Part shown: positions 7,471 through 16,370 of the stretch, piece after piece
How the letters are laid out: each line of letters starts with the position of its first letter
Position numbering within the stretch: position 1 is the first letter of the stretch
Origin: Dyadobacter sp. 50-39
Lineage (GTDB): Bacteria > Bacteroidota > Bacteroidia > Cytophagales > Spirosomataceae
Reading direction: 5' to 3'
DNA: 64,000 nucleotides
NCBI GenBank assembly: GCA_001898145.1
Contig: MKSR01000037.1
Coordinates: 1 to 64,000, forward strand
Made by a program: the position numbers and the translations under genes
Notes under the pieces: model-generated
Seen by the model: only the letters and a program-made list of their open reading frames with translations
Databases searched by the model: none
What the model was told of the DNA's origin: nothing

Positions 7471-10400
7471 ATGAAAAAATATATATTGATTTTTCTGCTC
7501 CTTCTGATAGGAGCGCGCCTTTCGGCGCAGTCAGCCTATCAAGCAAAAGGCACTGTCAGCGGAAGTGACGGCGCCCCTCTTGCCGGCGCATCGGTCGTAG
7601 TGAAAGGAACAAGCCAGGGTGTAATGACGGATTCGCTGGGGCATTTCCGGATCAGCGTGCCCTCTGACACTTCTGTTCTGGCCATTTCATTCATCGGCTA
7701 TCTGACCAAAGAAGTGCGCGCGGATTCCAGGGAGGCAATAGATGTCAAGCTGGTTGAAAACGCCAGCCAGCTCACAGAGGTGATGGTCTCGATCGGCTAT
7801 CAGCAACTGCCCAAAGAGCGTGCGACGGGCTCGTTTGCACAAATCGACCAGCAGCTTTACAACCGCAGCGTAGGGGCCGACATTGTCAGCAGACTGGCAG
7901 ACGTAACGCCGGGTCTGATCTTTAATCGTGGGATTGTGAAGCCAGGTAGCCAAACCAACATATCGATCCGCGGTGAAAGTACGCTTTTTGCCAAGGCGGA
8001 TCCGCTGATCGTGATTGATAACTTTCCTTACACGGGCGATATGAACGCAATCAATCCCAACGACATCGAAAGCGTGACGGTGCTCAAAGACGCTGCCGCA
8101 GCCTCGATATGGGGGGCGCAGTCAGCCAACGGCGTGATTGTAATCACCACCAAAAAGGCCGCTTATGATCAGCCGCTCAGGGTCAGTCTGAACAGCAACA
8201 TCACCTTTTCGCAAAGGCCCGACCCGTATTATCTGCCTAAGATGTCAAGCTCTGAGGTGATCGATATGGAGCAGCTGCTATTTTCTCGCGGTTATTACCG
8301 GGCGGCTGAAACCAGCCCAAACAAACCGGCGCTAAGCCCAGTGGTTGAGCTTTTAATTGCAGCCCGTGACGGCCGGATCACCCAACAGGCCGCCGCCGAC
8401 CAGATCGATGCGTTCCGAAAGCTGGATGTACGCGATCAGTACGCAAAGCATCTGTACCGAAGCAGCGTCAATCAGCAGTACGCTCTGGGCATGCAGGGTG
8501 GGGGCAAGACTTCCCGCTTTCTGCTCTCTGCCGGTTTTGATAAGAACTTGTCTGCTGCCAAGGGCGATGGCTTTGAGCGTATCACCTTGAATGCCAACCA
8601 AAGTGTGTCTGTTTTGAAAGGGAAGGCAGAGCTCACCACGGGCATTTACTACACCAACCAGGATGCGCTCGAAAACGCGGTAAACCCATCGATGTTTAAC
8701 CAGACTTCCACAGCGGCTGTCTATCCGTATGCGACTTTTACCGACGCAGGCGGCGCTGCCTTGCCGCTCAACCACTATTACCGCAATAGTTTTTTGGATC
8801 AGGCCCATAGCCAAGGGCTGCTGGACTGGACCTTTGTGCCTTTGACCGAAATCGGTCTTGTCAATAATAGGAAGCGGCAGATCGATTACCGGATCAATTC
8901 CGGGCTTCGCTACACGATCCTTAACGGGCTGTCGGCCGAAGCGCTGCTGCAATACACGGCAAGCAGCAGTAAAAGCCGCCGGTTGCAAAGCCAGAACAGC
9001 TGGGCGGTTCGTGACCTGATCAACCGGTTTACCAGCGTCTCTGAGGGCAGTATCACCCGCGCAGTACCGCTAGGCGATATTTTAGACCAGTCGTTTTTGG
9101 ATGTGTCCGGATACTTTGCTCGGGGCCAGCTCAACTATGACAGGCTGCTGGCCGGAAAGCATCAGCTGACTGCCATCGCAGGCGCAGAAGTCCGTGATCT
9201 GGCGACCAAAGGCAGCTCTTGGCGCGCCTATGGTTATGATGATCAGATCGGTAGTTTTCAACAGGTAGACTACCTGAGCAATTTCAAATCCTATGTCAAC
9301 CCAGCGTCTGCCTCCAACCGGATCCCCCAATATGGTGGCATCACCGGAATGACTGACCGGTTTATTTCCTATTACGTCAATGCCGGCTACACCTTTGATG
9401 GCAAATACATCTTTTCGGCCAGCGGGCGAAGAGACATGTCCAACCTGTTTGGCGTAAATGCCAATCAAAAAGGGGTGCCGCTATATTCAGTCGGACTCGG
9501 ATGGAATCTGCATCATGAGAAATTTTTTGCGCTCCGTTGGCTTCCTTACCTGAAACTTCGGGCTACCTACGGCTACAATGGCAATATCGACCGGACACTT
9601 GCCGCGCAGGTAACAGCCTCGTACAGCAGCGCGGCACAATCCTCGATCGGCCTTCCGTATGCGACTATTCGCAACCCGCCTAATCCGGACCTTCGCTGGG
9701 AACGCGTCAGGATGATAAACCTGGGACTGGATTTTAAGACGGCAGCAGGCCGCCTGTCGGGAAGTATTGAGTACTTTCAAAAGAAAGGCATCGATCTGAT
9801 CGGCAACGCCCCACTGGCTCCGCAAACAGGCCTTACCAGCTTCCGCGGCAATACGGCGCACACCAGCGGGCATGGCTTGGATCTGATCATAAACAGTAAA
9901 AATCTGACGGGGAAACTTGGCTGGCAAACCCAATACATGCTCAGCTATGCGGCCATCAAAGTCACCAAGTATCTACCCAAATCTAGCAACCTGCGGGGTG
10001 ACTACCTGAGCACCTCGCTCGGATTTCCCACCGAAGGAAGGTACTTCAACAGCATTTACAGCTTGCCATATGCCGGCCTTGATCCTGAAAACGGGGATCC
10101 GATGGGTATGCTTGATGGGCAGGTCAGCAAAAACTATGGCGCGCTTTTGTCGGTTTCTGACCTGAACGCTTTAATCTACCATGGCTCCTCGCGGCCCTTG
10201 GTGTTTGGCGGGCTGCGCAACACGCTCAGCTGGGGCGGCTGGACGCTGTCGGCCAATGTCAGCTACCGGCTTGGCTATTATGTGAGAATGCCGTCAGTGG
10301 TTTATTCCCAGGTGCTTAGCGGCGTGCAAGCGCATGGAGATTTTAGCAGGCGCTGGCAGAAGCCAGGCGATGAGCTTCATACGCACGTCCCCTCACTTCC

Positions 10401-10671
10401 GGCGGCCAGCAATAGCAACCGGGATCTGTTCTATACCGCCTCGGAGGCATTGGTAGAAAAAGGTGATCACATCCGTCTGCAAGATCTTCGATGCAGCTAC
10501 TCGTGGAAATCTGCCCGGCAGCGTGCTGTGATAAACGATGTTGAGATTTTTGCCTACGCTGCAAACCTGGGTATCATCTGGAAAAAAAGCGGAACCGATC
10601 TAGACCCTGACTTCAGGGACAGTAACCCGCCGCTGCGCAGCATTTCATTTGGCGTCCGTGCTAATTTTTAA
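7471..10671 (+). CDS. SusC/RagA-family TonB-dependent outer-membrane transporter
   Basis: Outer-membrane importer of 1066 residues that works with a SusD lid protein. A signal peptide (1-20, ending SAQ) is followed by a carboxypeptidase-regulatory-like beta-sandwich (about 25-105, with DSLGHFRISVPSDTSVL), then the plug domain with the SusC fingerprint PLIVIDNFPYTGDMNAINP and VTVLKDAAAASIWGAQSANG (about 180-230). The rest is a TonB-dependent beta-barrel ending in RSISFGVRANF. Substrate cannot be read from sequence; no glycan enzymes are nearby, so a peptide or other non-glycan ligand is plausible. It is followed 11 bases later by susD, and lies in one operon with a thioredoxin and a LanC-like protein. 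Confidence 0.95.
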   Translation: MKKYILIFLLLLIGARLSAQSAYQAKGTVSGSDGAPLAGASVVVKGTSQGVMTDSLGHFRISVPSDTSVLAISFIGYLTKEVRADSREAIDVKLVENASQLTEVMVSIGYQQLPKERATGSFAQIDQQLYNRSVGADIVSRLADVTPGLIFNRGIVKPGSQTNISIRGESTLFAKADPLIVIDNFPYTGDMNAINPNDIESVTVLKDAAAASIWGAQSANGVIVITTKKAAYDQPLRVSLNSNITFSQRPDPYYLPKMSSSEVIDMEQLLFSRGYYRAAETSPNKPALSPVVELLIAARDGRITQQAAADQIDAFRKLDVRDQYAKHLYRSSVNQQYALGMQGGGKTSRFLLSAGFDKNLSAAKGDGFERITLNANQSVSVLKGKAELTTGIYYTNQDALENAVNPSMFNQTSTAAVYPYATFTDAGGAALPLNHYYRNSFLDQAHSQGLLDWTFVPLTEIGLVNNRKRQIDYRINSGLRYTILNGLSAEALLQYTASSSKSRRLQSQNSWAVRDLINRFTSVSEGSITRAVPLGDILDQSFLDVSGYFARGQLNYDRLLAGKHQLTAIAGAEVRDLATKGSSWRAYGYDDQIGSFQQVDYLSNFKSYVNPASASNRIPQYGGITGMTDRFISYYVNAGYTFDGKYIFSASGRRDMSNLFGVNANQKGVPLYSVGLGWNLHHEKFFALRWLPYLKLRATYGYNGNIDRTLAAQVTASYSSAAQSSIGLPYATIRNPPNPDLRWERVRMINLGLDFKTAAGRLSGSIEYFQKKGIDLIGNAPLAPQTGLTSFRGNTAHTSGHGLDLIINSKNLTGKLGWQTQYMLSYAAIKVTKYLPKSSNLRGDYLSTSLGFPTEGRYFNSIYSLPYAGLDPENGDPMGMLDGQVSKNYGALLSVSDLNALIYHGSSRPLVFGGLRNTLSWGGWTLSANVSYRLGYYVRMPSVVYSQVLSGVQAHGDFSRRWQKPGDELHTHVPSLPAASNSNRDLFYTASEALVEKGDHIRLQDLRCSYSWKSARQRAVINDVEIFAYAANLGIIWKKSGTDLDPDFRDSNPPLRSISFGVRANF

Positions 10672-10682
10672 TTCAACGAACC

Positions 10683-12044
10683 ATGAACAGATATTTGATT
10701 TGGCCAGTGATGTCCGCCTTGCTGCTGATGAGTGCATGTCAGCAGGATTTTATGGATGCAAAGCCGGATAAGGCCCTGGTTGTTCCGACTACCATAGTGG
10801 ACTATCAGGCCATTTTAGACAATTTTAATACAATGAATACCCCCGGACTCAACCTGATAGCGGGTGACGAGTTTGTCACCACCGATCAGATGTACCAGGC
10901 TTTGGAGCAAGTCGAGCGGCAGACATATTTGTGGGCAGACGATCTGTACGAAGGGGGTAGCTCCACCGACTGGGAATCTTGCTATAAAGCTGTTTTTACT
11001 GCAAACATTGTCTTGGAAGGGGCGGCAAAGCTGGCAGGGGAGGCCCCGAGCACAGAACTGGATAATCTTTTGGGATACGCCTATTTCTACCGCGCCAACG
11101 CCTTCTATGGCCTTGCCCAGCAGTTTGCACCGGCCTATGAGCCGCAAAATGCGCATGCCCAGATGGGAATCCCGTTAAAGCTTTCAGCCCAGGTGACAAC
11201 GACCGAGCCGCGCGCTACCCTTCAGCAGACGTATCAGCAGATTCTATCTGATTTGGAGCAGTCCCAGAAGCTGATCACCTCCGAGTCGGTATGGAGAAAT
11301 CGCCCTTCTCGCGCAGCTGCACTCGCTTTGAAGGCCAGGGTCTATCTGGCGATGGGGGCATATGATCTAGCCGAGCAGAACGCCTCGGCCAGCCTTGCCA
11401 TCAACGGGCAACTGGTTGACTTTAACGAGCTAGATGCCAAGGCCAGCCTGACTTTCCCTGATTCTCCCAGGCAGGCAAACAAGGAAGTGATCTTCTACGG
11501 ACGAATGAACTTTTATCTTTTCTTTTTTACGCCTTACTATCAGGTAGACCCGGTTTTGTATGCATCCTACGATTCGACAGATCTTCGGAAACAGTGTTAT
11601 TACGATACCCTTGCCGATGGAGCGGTGTGGTACAAAGGAAGCTATGCGGGGAGTTTTGGGTTCTTTAGTGGACTGGCCAACGATGAGCTTTACTTGATCC
11701 GGGCAGAATGCCGGGCGCGGCAAGGAGATACGGCCCCTGCTCTGGCCGATCTGAACACGCTGCTCGAAAAGCGCTACAAAAAAGGAACATTCAAGCCAGT
11801 CCAGGCCAGTGAACCTTCCCAGGCGCTGCGGGTCATCATTGCTGAGCGGAGAAAAGAGCTTGTCGCCCGCGGTATCCGGTGGACAGATCTCAGGAGACTC
11901 AACAGGGAAAAAGAGTTTGAAACCCTTATCCGCCGCCGCATCGACGGTAAAAATTATGTGCTTGCACCGGGCAGTCTCAAATATACCTTTCCCATTCCAG
12001 AAAACGAGATTTCAGCCAGCGGTATCCAGCAAAATCCCAGGTGA
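10683..12044 (+). CDS. SusD/RagB-family outer-membrane lipoprotein
   Basis: Surface lipoprotein of 453 residues that captures the ligand for the SusC pore. The signal peptide ends in the lipobox LLMSAC with Cys near residue 19. The family features are present in order: YQAILDNFNTMNTPG near the N-terminus, TPR-like helices (LLGYAYFYRANAFYGLAQQF; SRAAALALKARVYLAMGAYD), and the C-terminal segments LIRAECRARQGDTAPALADL and IIAERRKELVARGIRWTDLR. Length is slightly shorter than average. It follows susC by 11 bases and precedes the LanC-like gene by 15 bases, which makes co-expression likely. Confidence 0.93.
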   Translation: MNRYLIWPVMSALLLMSACQQDFMDAKPDKALVVPTTIVDYQAILDNFNTMNTPGLNLIAGDEFVTTDQMYQALEQVERQTYLWADDLYEGGSSTDWESCYKAVFTANIVLEGAAKLAGEAPSTELDNLLGYAYFYRANAFYGLAQQFAPAYEPQNAHAQMGIPLKLSAQVTTTEPRATLQQTYQQILSDLEQSQKLITSESVWRNRPSRAAALALKARVYLAMGAYDLAEQNASASLAINGQLVDFNELDAKASLTFPDSPRQANKEVIFYGRMNFYLFFFTPYYQVDPVLYASYDSTDLRKQCYYDTLADGAVWYKGSYAGSFGFFSGLANDELYLIRAECRARQGDTAPALADLNTLLEKRYKKGTFKPVQASEPSQALRVIIAERRKELVARGIRWTDLRRLNREKEFETLIRRRIDGKNYVLAPGSLKYTFPIPENEISASGIQQNPR

Positions 12045-12059
12045 TAATACAGCTGACCC

Positions 12060-13196
12060 ATGACACTATTGAAGCAAGGAAAGAATCGCAAACGAATCAT
12101 GCAGCAAACCGTATCCGCTTTCAACTACGAGCCAGCGGCAGTGAAAGGTCTGGCCGAGATCCATGAGGCTATCGCCAAAGCAAGCTGGAAAGTATCCGGG
12201 TGTGGTCTTTCGCAAGGAGCGCTCTCCTGCGCGCTTTTTATCGACAAGTATGCCCGCTATCAGAAAATCGATCACGATGTTGAGCTTTCCAGGGAGCTTT
12301 TCGATCTGGGGTGCCGTAGCCTTGCGGTAGAAAGAAGTAGTTGGCTGGAATTGGCTGACCTGGCCCTGGTGTGCCACCGGTTTAGCCGCCGTCACATAGT
12401 GGAAGCTGATCCGGATTACTTCTTTGAGGACATTGACAAGATCGCCATTCAGGTTGTGCAGCACAATGGCCCGCTTACAGGTTTTAACAGCGCGCGCATG
12501 GGAGCGGCCCTGTATGCTATGAGGCGGCTGGCCGCGGGCGCCAGCGCTTTTAGTAAACCGGTCAGCTCGCTAACCTCTGCGATTACCTTGGACACCGCCA
12601 CTAGCGGCCCGGATCAGGCGGGTCCAGCAAAAGCCAACCGGTGCAGCCTTGCCGTTGGCCATGCGGCGCCAGTTCTTTTTGCCGCGGCTGCCTGCGAGCT
12701 GGGCCTGCTTGACAAGCGGCTACCCATAACCGGGATCAACTGGCGGATAGAGCAGATACTCTCCTTGTTTGATCCGGCTGTACCATCAGAGTTCAACACG
12801 GGATGGCATCATGGCGATTTGGGCAAGGCCTATGCGGTGCTACGGGCAGGAATGGCGTTTGAAAACAAAGGTTGGATCGGGGCGGGGATGCATATTTTGA
12901 TGTGCTGCGCCTATCAAGTGCTCAGTCAGGGCGTTCTCGGGCTGGATATTGCAGGGGGCGGAGCTGGGATGGCCCTGGTATTTCAAAAAGTGTACCGGAT
13001 CACTGGTCAATATGTTTTCAAAGAAGCCGCTGGCAGAATTCATTGGCTGCTTGCGCGGACGGCTATCGCAGTCGATGAGGGCAATATTGACGCCGGATAC
13101 AGCTTTAATCACGGCATATCTGGAATAGGGCTTGCCATTATCGCAGGGATGAATGAGCAGGACGAAGAACTCGATGAGCTTATGTGGCTGATCTAG
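12060..13196 (+). CDS. LanC-like lanthionine synthetase family protein, zinc ligands altered
   Basis: LanC enzymes are alpha/alpha-toroids that add peptide Cys thiols to dehydrated Ser/Thr, using a zinc held by two Cys and one His. This 378-residue protein keeps the repeated glycine-containing helical turns of the family: SQGALSCALFIDKYAR (about 47-62), NSARMGAALYAMRRL, GHAAPVLFAAAAC, WHHGDLGKAYAVLRAG, GGGAGMALVFQKVYRITG and NHGISGIGLAIIAG. The usual W-C-x-G is W-H-H-G here, and the usual C-H-G is G-G-G, so the standard zinc site appears absent. It may be a non-catalytic scaffold or use another mechanism. Translation may start at 12060 or at the ATG at 12099. It closes the thioredoxin-SusCD operon; LanB and the candidate precursor lie on the opposite strand downstream. 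Confidence 0.8.
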   Translation: MTLLKQGKNRKRIMQQTVSAFNYEPAAVKGLAEIHEAIAKASWKVSGCGLSQGALSCALFIDKYARYQKIDHDVELSRELFDLGCRSLAVERSSWLELADLALVCHRFSRRHIVEADPDYFFEDIDKIAIQVVQHNGPLTGFNSARMGAALYAMRRLAAGASAFSKPVSSLTSAITLDTATSGPDQAGPAKANRCSLAVGHAAPVLFAAAACELGLLDKRLPITGINWRIEQILSLFDPAVPSEFNTGWHHGDLGKAYAVLRAGMAFENKGWIGAGMHILMCCAYQVLSQGVLGLDIAGGGAGMALVFQKVYRITGQYVFKEAAGRIHWLLARTAIAVDEGNIDAGYSFNHGISGIGLAIIAGMNEQDEELDELMWLI

Positions 13197-13371
13197 ATGT
13201 GAGACTAGCGCGTTGGCCGGCCGCGATACGACCGCAGGCTGCGCCTAAGGGGGTAGGCTGCGTATTTGGGCTATGGAAGTAAAAGTCAGAAAGCGGGGGT
13301 TCGCCGCGCATTTTGTATCAACGACTTTGATGTTTCAGGCATTGATTCTTGGGCAGGCTTAGCAGCAATGC

Positions 13372-13396
13372 AAAGGAAGGGCTCTGCCCTTCCTTT
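13372..13396. terminator. Bidirectional terminator between LanC-like and DUF6520 genes
   Basis: A perfect 11-bp stem (AAAGGAAGGGC and its inverse) with a 3-base loop, A-rich on one side and T-rich on the other, lies between two convergent genes. It can end the plus-strand SusCD-LanC transcript and the minus-strand DUF6520 transcript. Confidence 0.85.
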
Positions 13397-13407
13397 GTTA
13401 GTCCACC

Positions 13408-13686
13408 TCAGGGTACATACCCGTTAGTAACCTGGGTGGCAGCCTGCGCATTGTCATCTGCGTTGTGCTCATTGGGATCGTAGTTTTCAGGAAAATCGGC
13501 CTGACAAATCCCTGAGCTGCTCACGCAACCATCGACTTCGCCTTGCTCCCAGTTCTGACTGGATGCGCCCCCCGTCCGGGTCCATCTCTGAGCTTGTTTG
13601 CCTGGAAAGTTTGCGGCCAAGGCAAGGGTGCTACCTAGCAGCAGTGCCGCTAGGGGAAGCATACTGAACTTGTTTCTGGTTTTCAT
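13408..13686 (-). CDS. Small secreted protein, DUF6520 family
   Basis: A 92-residue exported protein with a clear signal peptide (residues 1-24, MKTRNKFSMLPLAALLLGST then LALA) and a short mature part rich in Gly, Ser, Asn and Asp. Two cysteines lie close together in DGCVSSSGICQADF, consistent with one disulfide. The pattern matches DUF6520, a Bacteroidota family of small secreted proteins of unknown function, often encoded beside MauE-like, TlpA-like and Crp-like genes as here. It is the last gene on the minus strand before the shared terminator. A substrate of the neighbouring thiol-redox proteins is a reasonable inference, not shown. Confidence 0.75.
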   Translation of the reverse strand: MKTRNKFSMLPLAALLLGSTLALAANFPGKQAQRWTRTGGASSQNWEQGEVDGCVSSSGICQADFPENYDPNEHNADDNAQAATQVTNGYVP

Positions 13687-13789
13687 CGGTGTAAATTGTT
13701 AGTGATTTAAACATGTTTATGCTCGCAGCTAAGGCAGGCAGCTGCGTGGCCTGCCGGTCGGTTCTCCCTGGGAGACGCGACTGGTTAGA

Positions 13790-14224
13790 TCAGATTTTGG
13801 AAAGCAAGCCTCCTTTCATTTGGTGGATGATGTATATACCTATCAGCGAGATAGCCAGAAAGAAAAGGTTAAATAGCAGATGGGAGCCAAAACCCATTTG
13901 CTGCAATACGCCTCCGCAGGAACACGGCGTTTTTTCAAAGACATTCAAGAGTACCAGGCCGATGTAGCCGGTAAAAATCAGCATCATCACAGCCGAAAGG
14001 TAAAGTCCGTAAACTCTTGTAGATGTACGTAGTAGCAGCGCAGTCGCTATCAGTTCTATGACAGGGATCAGAACGGCTAAGGGGCCGATTAACCCCGCCG
14101 GAAAAGGCTGCATGCGCAGCTGCGTGCGAAATACTTGCAGCGAAGCCAGTTTGGACAGCGCCGTGTAGCTATACAGGATAATGAGCAGGGCGGTGATGAT
14201 GGTGAGCATGTTCTGTCTTTTCAT
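13790..14224 (-). CDS. MauE/DoxX-like membrane protein with CSC motif
   Basis: Integral membrane protein of about 144 residues with four hydrophobic helices (about 5-25, 45-65, 70-95, 115-140). The segment TPCSCGGVLQQMGFG between helices 3 and 4 has the paired cysteines typical of MauE-like proteins, which are related to the vitamin-K-epoxide-reductase/DoxX group and pass electrons for disulfide formation or reduction. I use the ATG at 14224 (MKRQNMLT); the open frame goes further up to 14500 but that part overlaps the Crp-like gene and is not membrane-like. It lies between a Crp-like regulator and the DUF6520 gene. Likely partner of the TlpA-like protein and of DUF6520 cysteines. Confidence 0.8.
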   Translation of the reverse strand: MKRQNMLTIITALLIILYSYTALSKLASLQVFRTQLRMQPFPAGLIGPLAVLIPVIELIATALLLRTSTRVYGLYLSAVMMLIFTGYIGLVLLNVFEKTPCSCGGVLQQMGFGSHLLFNLFFLAISLIGIYIIHQMKGGLLSKI

Positions 14225-14367
14225 CGGGCATGTTTCGATTGGCGATTGAATAGAGGCAAGCCTAGCGGCTTTGTTGAAAGCAAGTTGGCTTTTTACAATG
14301 AGCGCAGACTTCGGGAAAGTGAAGCGATGATTGAAATGTTTTCTTACCAGGCAGGGGCCTACACAAG

Positions 14368-14925
14368 CTATTTTTTTCTTATTTCGCTCAGCGTCTGCGG
14401 GGTTATCCCTAAAAAGCTGGCCGTATCCCGAAGGGGGAGCTTGTAGGCAAAGAAGTGGTGCTGGAATTCGGCATATGCTTGCCGCGCGGGCATCGCACAT
14501 AGGTGCGCTTTAAGTTCTCCCAGGTTTCTGTCCAAAAGCAGGATCCGGGCCGCAAAGCGCGCAGTTTGCAGTTGTGTGAGTCCTAAGCGTAAGGCCGTTG
14601 CCTGGGTAAAAACCGAAAGCCTGGCGCATTCGAGCGCTTGCAGGTGATCCGCTGTGGCTATGTCATCCTGCTGAGCGTTTGTCAGCAGAATGATCTGTCG
14701 ATCCCGCCAAAAGCGGGTAACCCTCTCTCGGCCATTTTCGTCATAGTAAAACCCTTTCACAGTACCGTTGTGGACGAAAAATGCCTGGGGCCGGTCAGTG
14801 TCTTTGCAAAGGATTTGCCCCTTGCGCAGCGTTCTGTTGACTGGCATCCTGTTGAGCAGTTCTGCCAAGGCCTCGTCCTTGTCATATGCGGCCAAAATCG
14901 CCTCGATCAGGTTGTGTTCGCTCAT
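14368..14925 (-). CDS. Crp/Fnr-family transcription regulator
   Basis: Protein of 185 residues with an N-terminal cyclic-nucleotide-binding-like beta-barrel (LRKGQILCKDTDRPQAFFVHNGTVKGFY, about 33-60) and a C-terminal helix-turn-helix (LPLRDTASFLGITPQTLSEIRK, about 163-184). The size and the LGITPQTLSEIRKK ending are typical of short Bacteroidota Crp-like regulators that do not need cAMP. There are no FNR-type N-terminal cysteines for an iron-sulfur cluster. It sits 9 bases downstream of RteC and upstream of the MauE-like gene, so it may be part of one minus-strand unit and may control the redox and lanthipeptide genes around it. Confidence 0.87.
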   Translation of the reverse strand: MSEHNLIEAILAAYDKDEALAELLNRMPVNRTLRKGQILCKDTDRPQAFFVHNGTVKGFYYDENGRERVTRFWRDRQIILLTNAQQDDIATADHLQALECARLSVFTQATALRLGLTQLQTARFAARILLLDRNLGELKAHLCAMPARQAYAEFQHHFFAYKLPLRDTASFLGITPQTLSEIRKK

Positions 14926-14934
14926 CTGGACCGC

Positions 14935-16125
14935 CTAGCGCATTTCGTGTTCCTTGATCCACTTGGCCACCGAGTCAAGTATTTTCAAAACGCGCTCTTT
15001 GTCGGAGGCTTCAAATTGGTAGGCCTTCGAACGCATGCTCTCCCAGGATATCTCCTGCTTGCGGGGCGTTGATAGATGGGGAGCAATGTGCTCAAATACG
15101 CTGTTAAGTGATTTAGCTTGGATGATTCTTAAAGAATCCAGGGCTCTGAGGATGAGCGCAATCTGATCGATCGATAGCACACAAAGAATTTTGCCCGGAC
15201 CGGTCGAGCGGGTCTTCTCAGCGCGATTCGTCTCTGCAATACCCCATCTTAACCCTGCATCCAAATAGTCAAGTTCTGCATCAAGCCAGCGGCCAACCAT
15301 AGTTTTCACGCTTGGCAAGGCAGGATCAAGCGCGTGCTCAGACTGTTGGTGCAGCTGCGTGAATCTTTTCCGTGCCCAAAGTAGCTGGTTGAGCTTTTCG
15401 GTAAGGCTGTGAAAGCCGTTGATGTGCGCTGAGAGTTGGCCGGTGTAATAATCGATAAAGGACCGGCAGTTGAAGTTCATAAAGATGAGCGTTTCAATGA
15501 GCGCGTCCAGAAGATGGCCCTCTTCTGCTGCCAGCCTTTCAAGGTGGCTAAGAAGTTCCTGGTGATAGAACACCTCCCGAAAACTTGGTTTGTATTTGCT
15601 TGGCTCAGCACTCAACCGGCTCAGCTGGTCACTGATTATCGCTGCAACCGGCGAGCCTGCTGCGACGCTCTGCAGCCATGGGCGCACCGAATCAAGCCGG
15701 TTGGCCAGTGTCTGTTTTAAGCCTGCAAGCCGCGATGATGGCACCTTACAGTCTAGGTCGATGTATTCCCCGAAACGGTGCTCGATGAAGTCAAGCAGCT
15801 CATAGATAGCCTCACGGGCGGTCTTGCTTAATGTATTTGCCTTTTCACCATAGCCTGGGTTTTGCCGTTCACCCTCAAAGGCGGTTTCCAATAGCAAAAC
15901 CAGTGACTTCTGGTACTGGCTGACTATGCGCTGGATCTTGCGCCGACTGAAAGTCATGAAACCGGCCCGGGAAAGAAGTGTTTTGCTTTGATTTATTTCT
16001 TGGCGGATCTGGGTCTGAATGCTTTCCAGCTGGCCAGCATCTAGTGCGGCTATATTAGTTTTGGAAGGATTCAAAATTGTAGTGACCGCAAGATCAAGCC
16101 ACTCGAAAGCATATTTGCCATCCAT
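14935..16125 (-). CDS. rteC: RteC-family regulator of conjugative element excision
   Basis: RteC controls excision functions of tetracycline-type conjugative transposons (CTnDOT). This 396-residue protein shows the family layout: a helical N-terminal half, a middle segment FMNFNCRSFIDYYTGQLSAH (near residue 215), and a C-terminal region with LSIDQIALILRALDSLRII followed by HLSTPRKQEISWESMRSKAY, which resembles the RteC C-terminal winged-helix-like part. It is longer than the archetype. No rteA/rteB pair is beside it; a LytS/LytTR pair occurs about 500 bases upstream instead. Its presence inside the lanthipeptide locus suggests that the biosynthetic genes ride on, or entered with, a conjugative element. 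Confidence 0.78.
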   Translation of the reverse strand: MDGKYAFEWLDLAVTTILNPSKTNIAALDAGQLESIQTQIRQEINQSKTLLSRAGFMTFSRRKIQRIVSQYQKSLVLLLETAFEGERQNPGYGEKANTLSKTAREAIYELLDFIEHRFGEYIDLDCKVPSSRLAGLKQTLANRLDSVRPWLQSVAAGSPVAAIISDQLSRLSAEPSKYKPSFREVFYHQELLSHLERLAAEEGHLLDALIETLIFMNFNCRSFIDYYTGQLSAHINGFHSLTEKLNQLLWARKRFTQLHQQSEHALDPALPSVKTMVGRWLDAELDYLDAGLRWGIAETNRAEKTRSTGPGKILCVLSIDQIALILRALDSLRIIQAKSLNSVFEHIAPHLSTPRKQEISWESMRSKAYQFEASDKERVLKILDSVAKWIKEHEMR

Positions 16126-16314
16126 TCGCTTCGGCCGTTTAAAACTTTATATCATTTTCAAGACGGGCGGCTGCCCGGCGTGTACCGAAAGGAGAGTTTC
16201 TGCAAAGCTGCTTTTGGGAAAGAATCTAGTCAACTTAAGTAGACAAAATGCGAAAATCTGTATAGGAAGCCCTTGGGTGAGCCGACTGAGACCACGCATT
16301 AAAAGCTAATTAAA

Positions 16315-16348
16315 GAGCCAACCGGACCTTTCTGGTCACAGTTGGCTC
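16315..16348 (-). terminator. Rho-independent terminator after the candidate lanA gene
   Basis: An 8-bp stem (GAGCCAAC with GTTGGCTC) plus an inner GACC/GGTC stem forms a strong hairpin, followed on the minus strand by TTTAATT. It starts 22 bases after the stop codon of the 47-aa precursor gene and supports that gene being a real transcribed unit. Confidence 0.75.
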
Positions 16349-16370
16349 ACAAGGCGGATCTGCAATGCCT

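Noticed and set aside
7471-12044. Treating the SusCD pair as a polysaccharide utilisation locus
   Set aside because: No glycoside hydrolase, lyase or sulfatase gene is in the neighbourhood; the operon partners are thioredoxin and LanC-like proteins.
13268-13363. 29-aa ORF (starts MEVKVRKRGF) after the LanC-like gene as a second precursor
   Set aside because: No Cys, no double glycine and no leader motif; likely chance.
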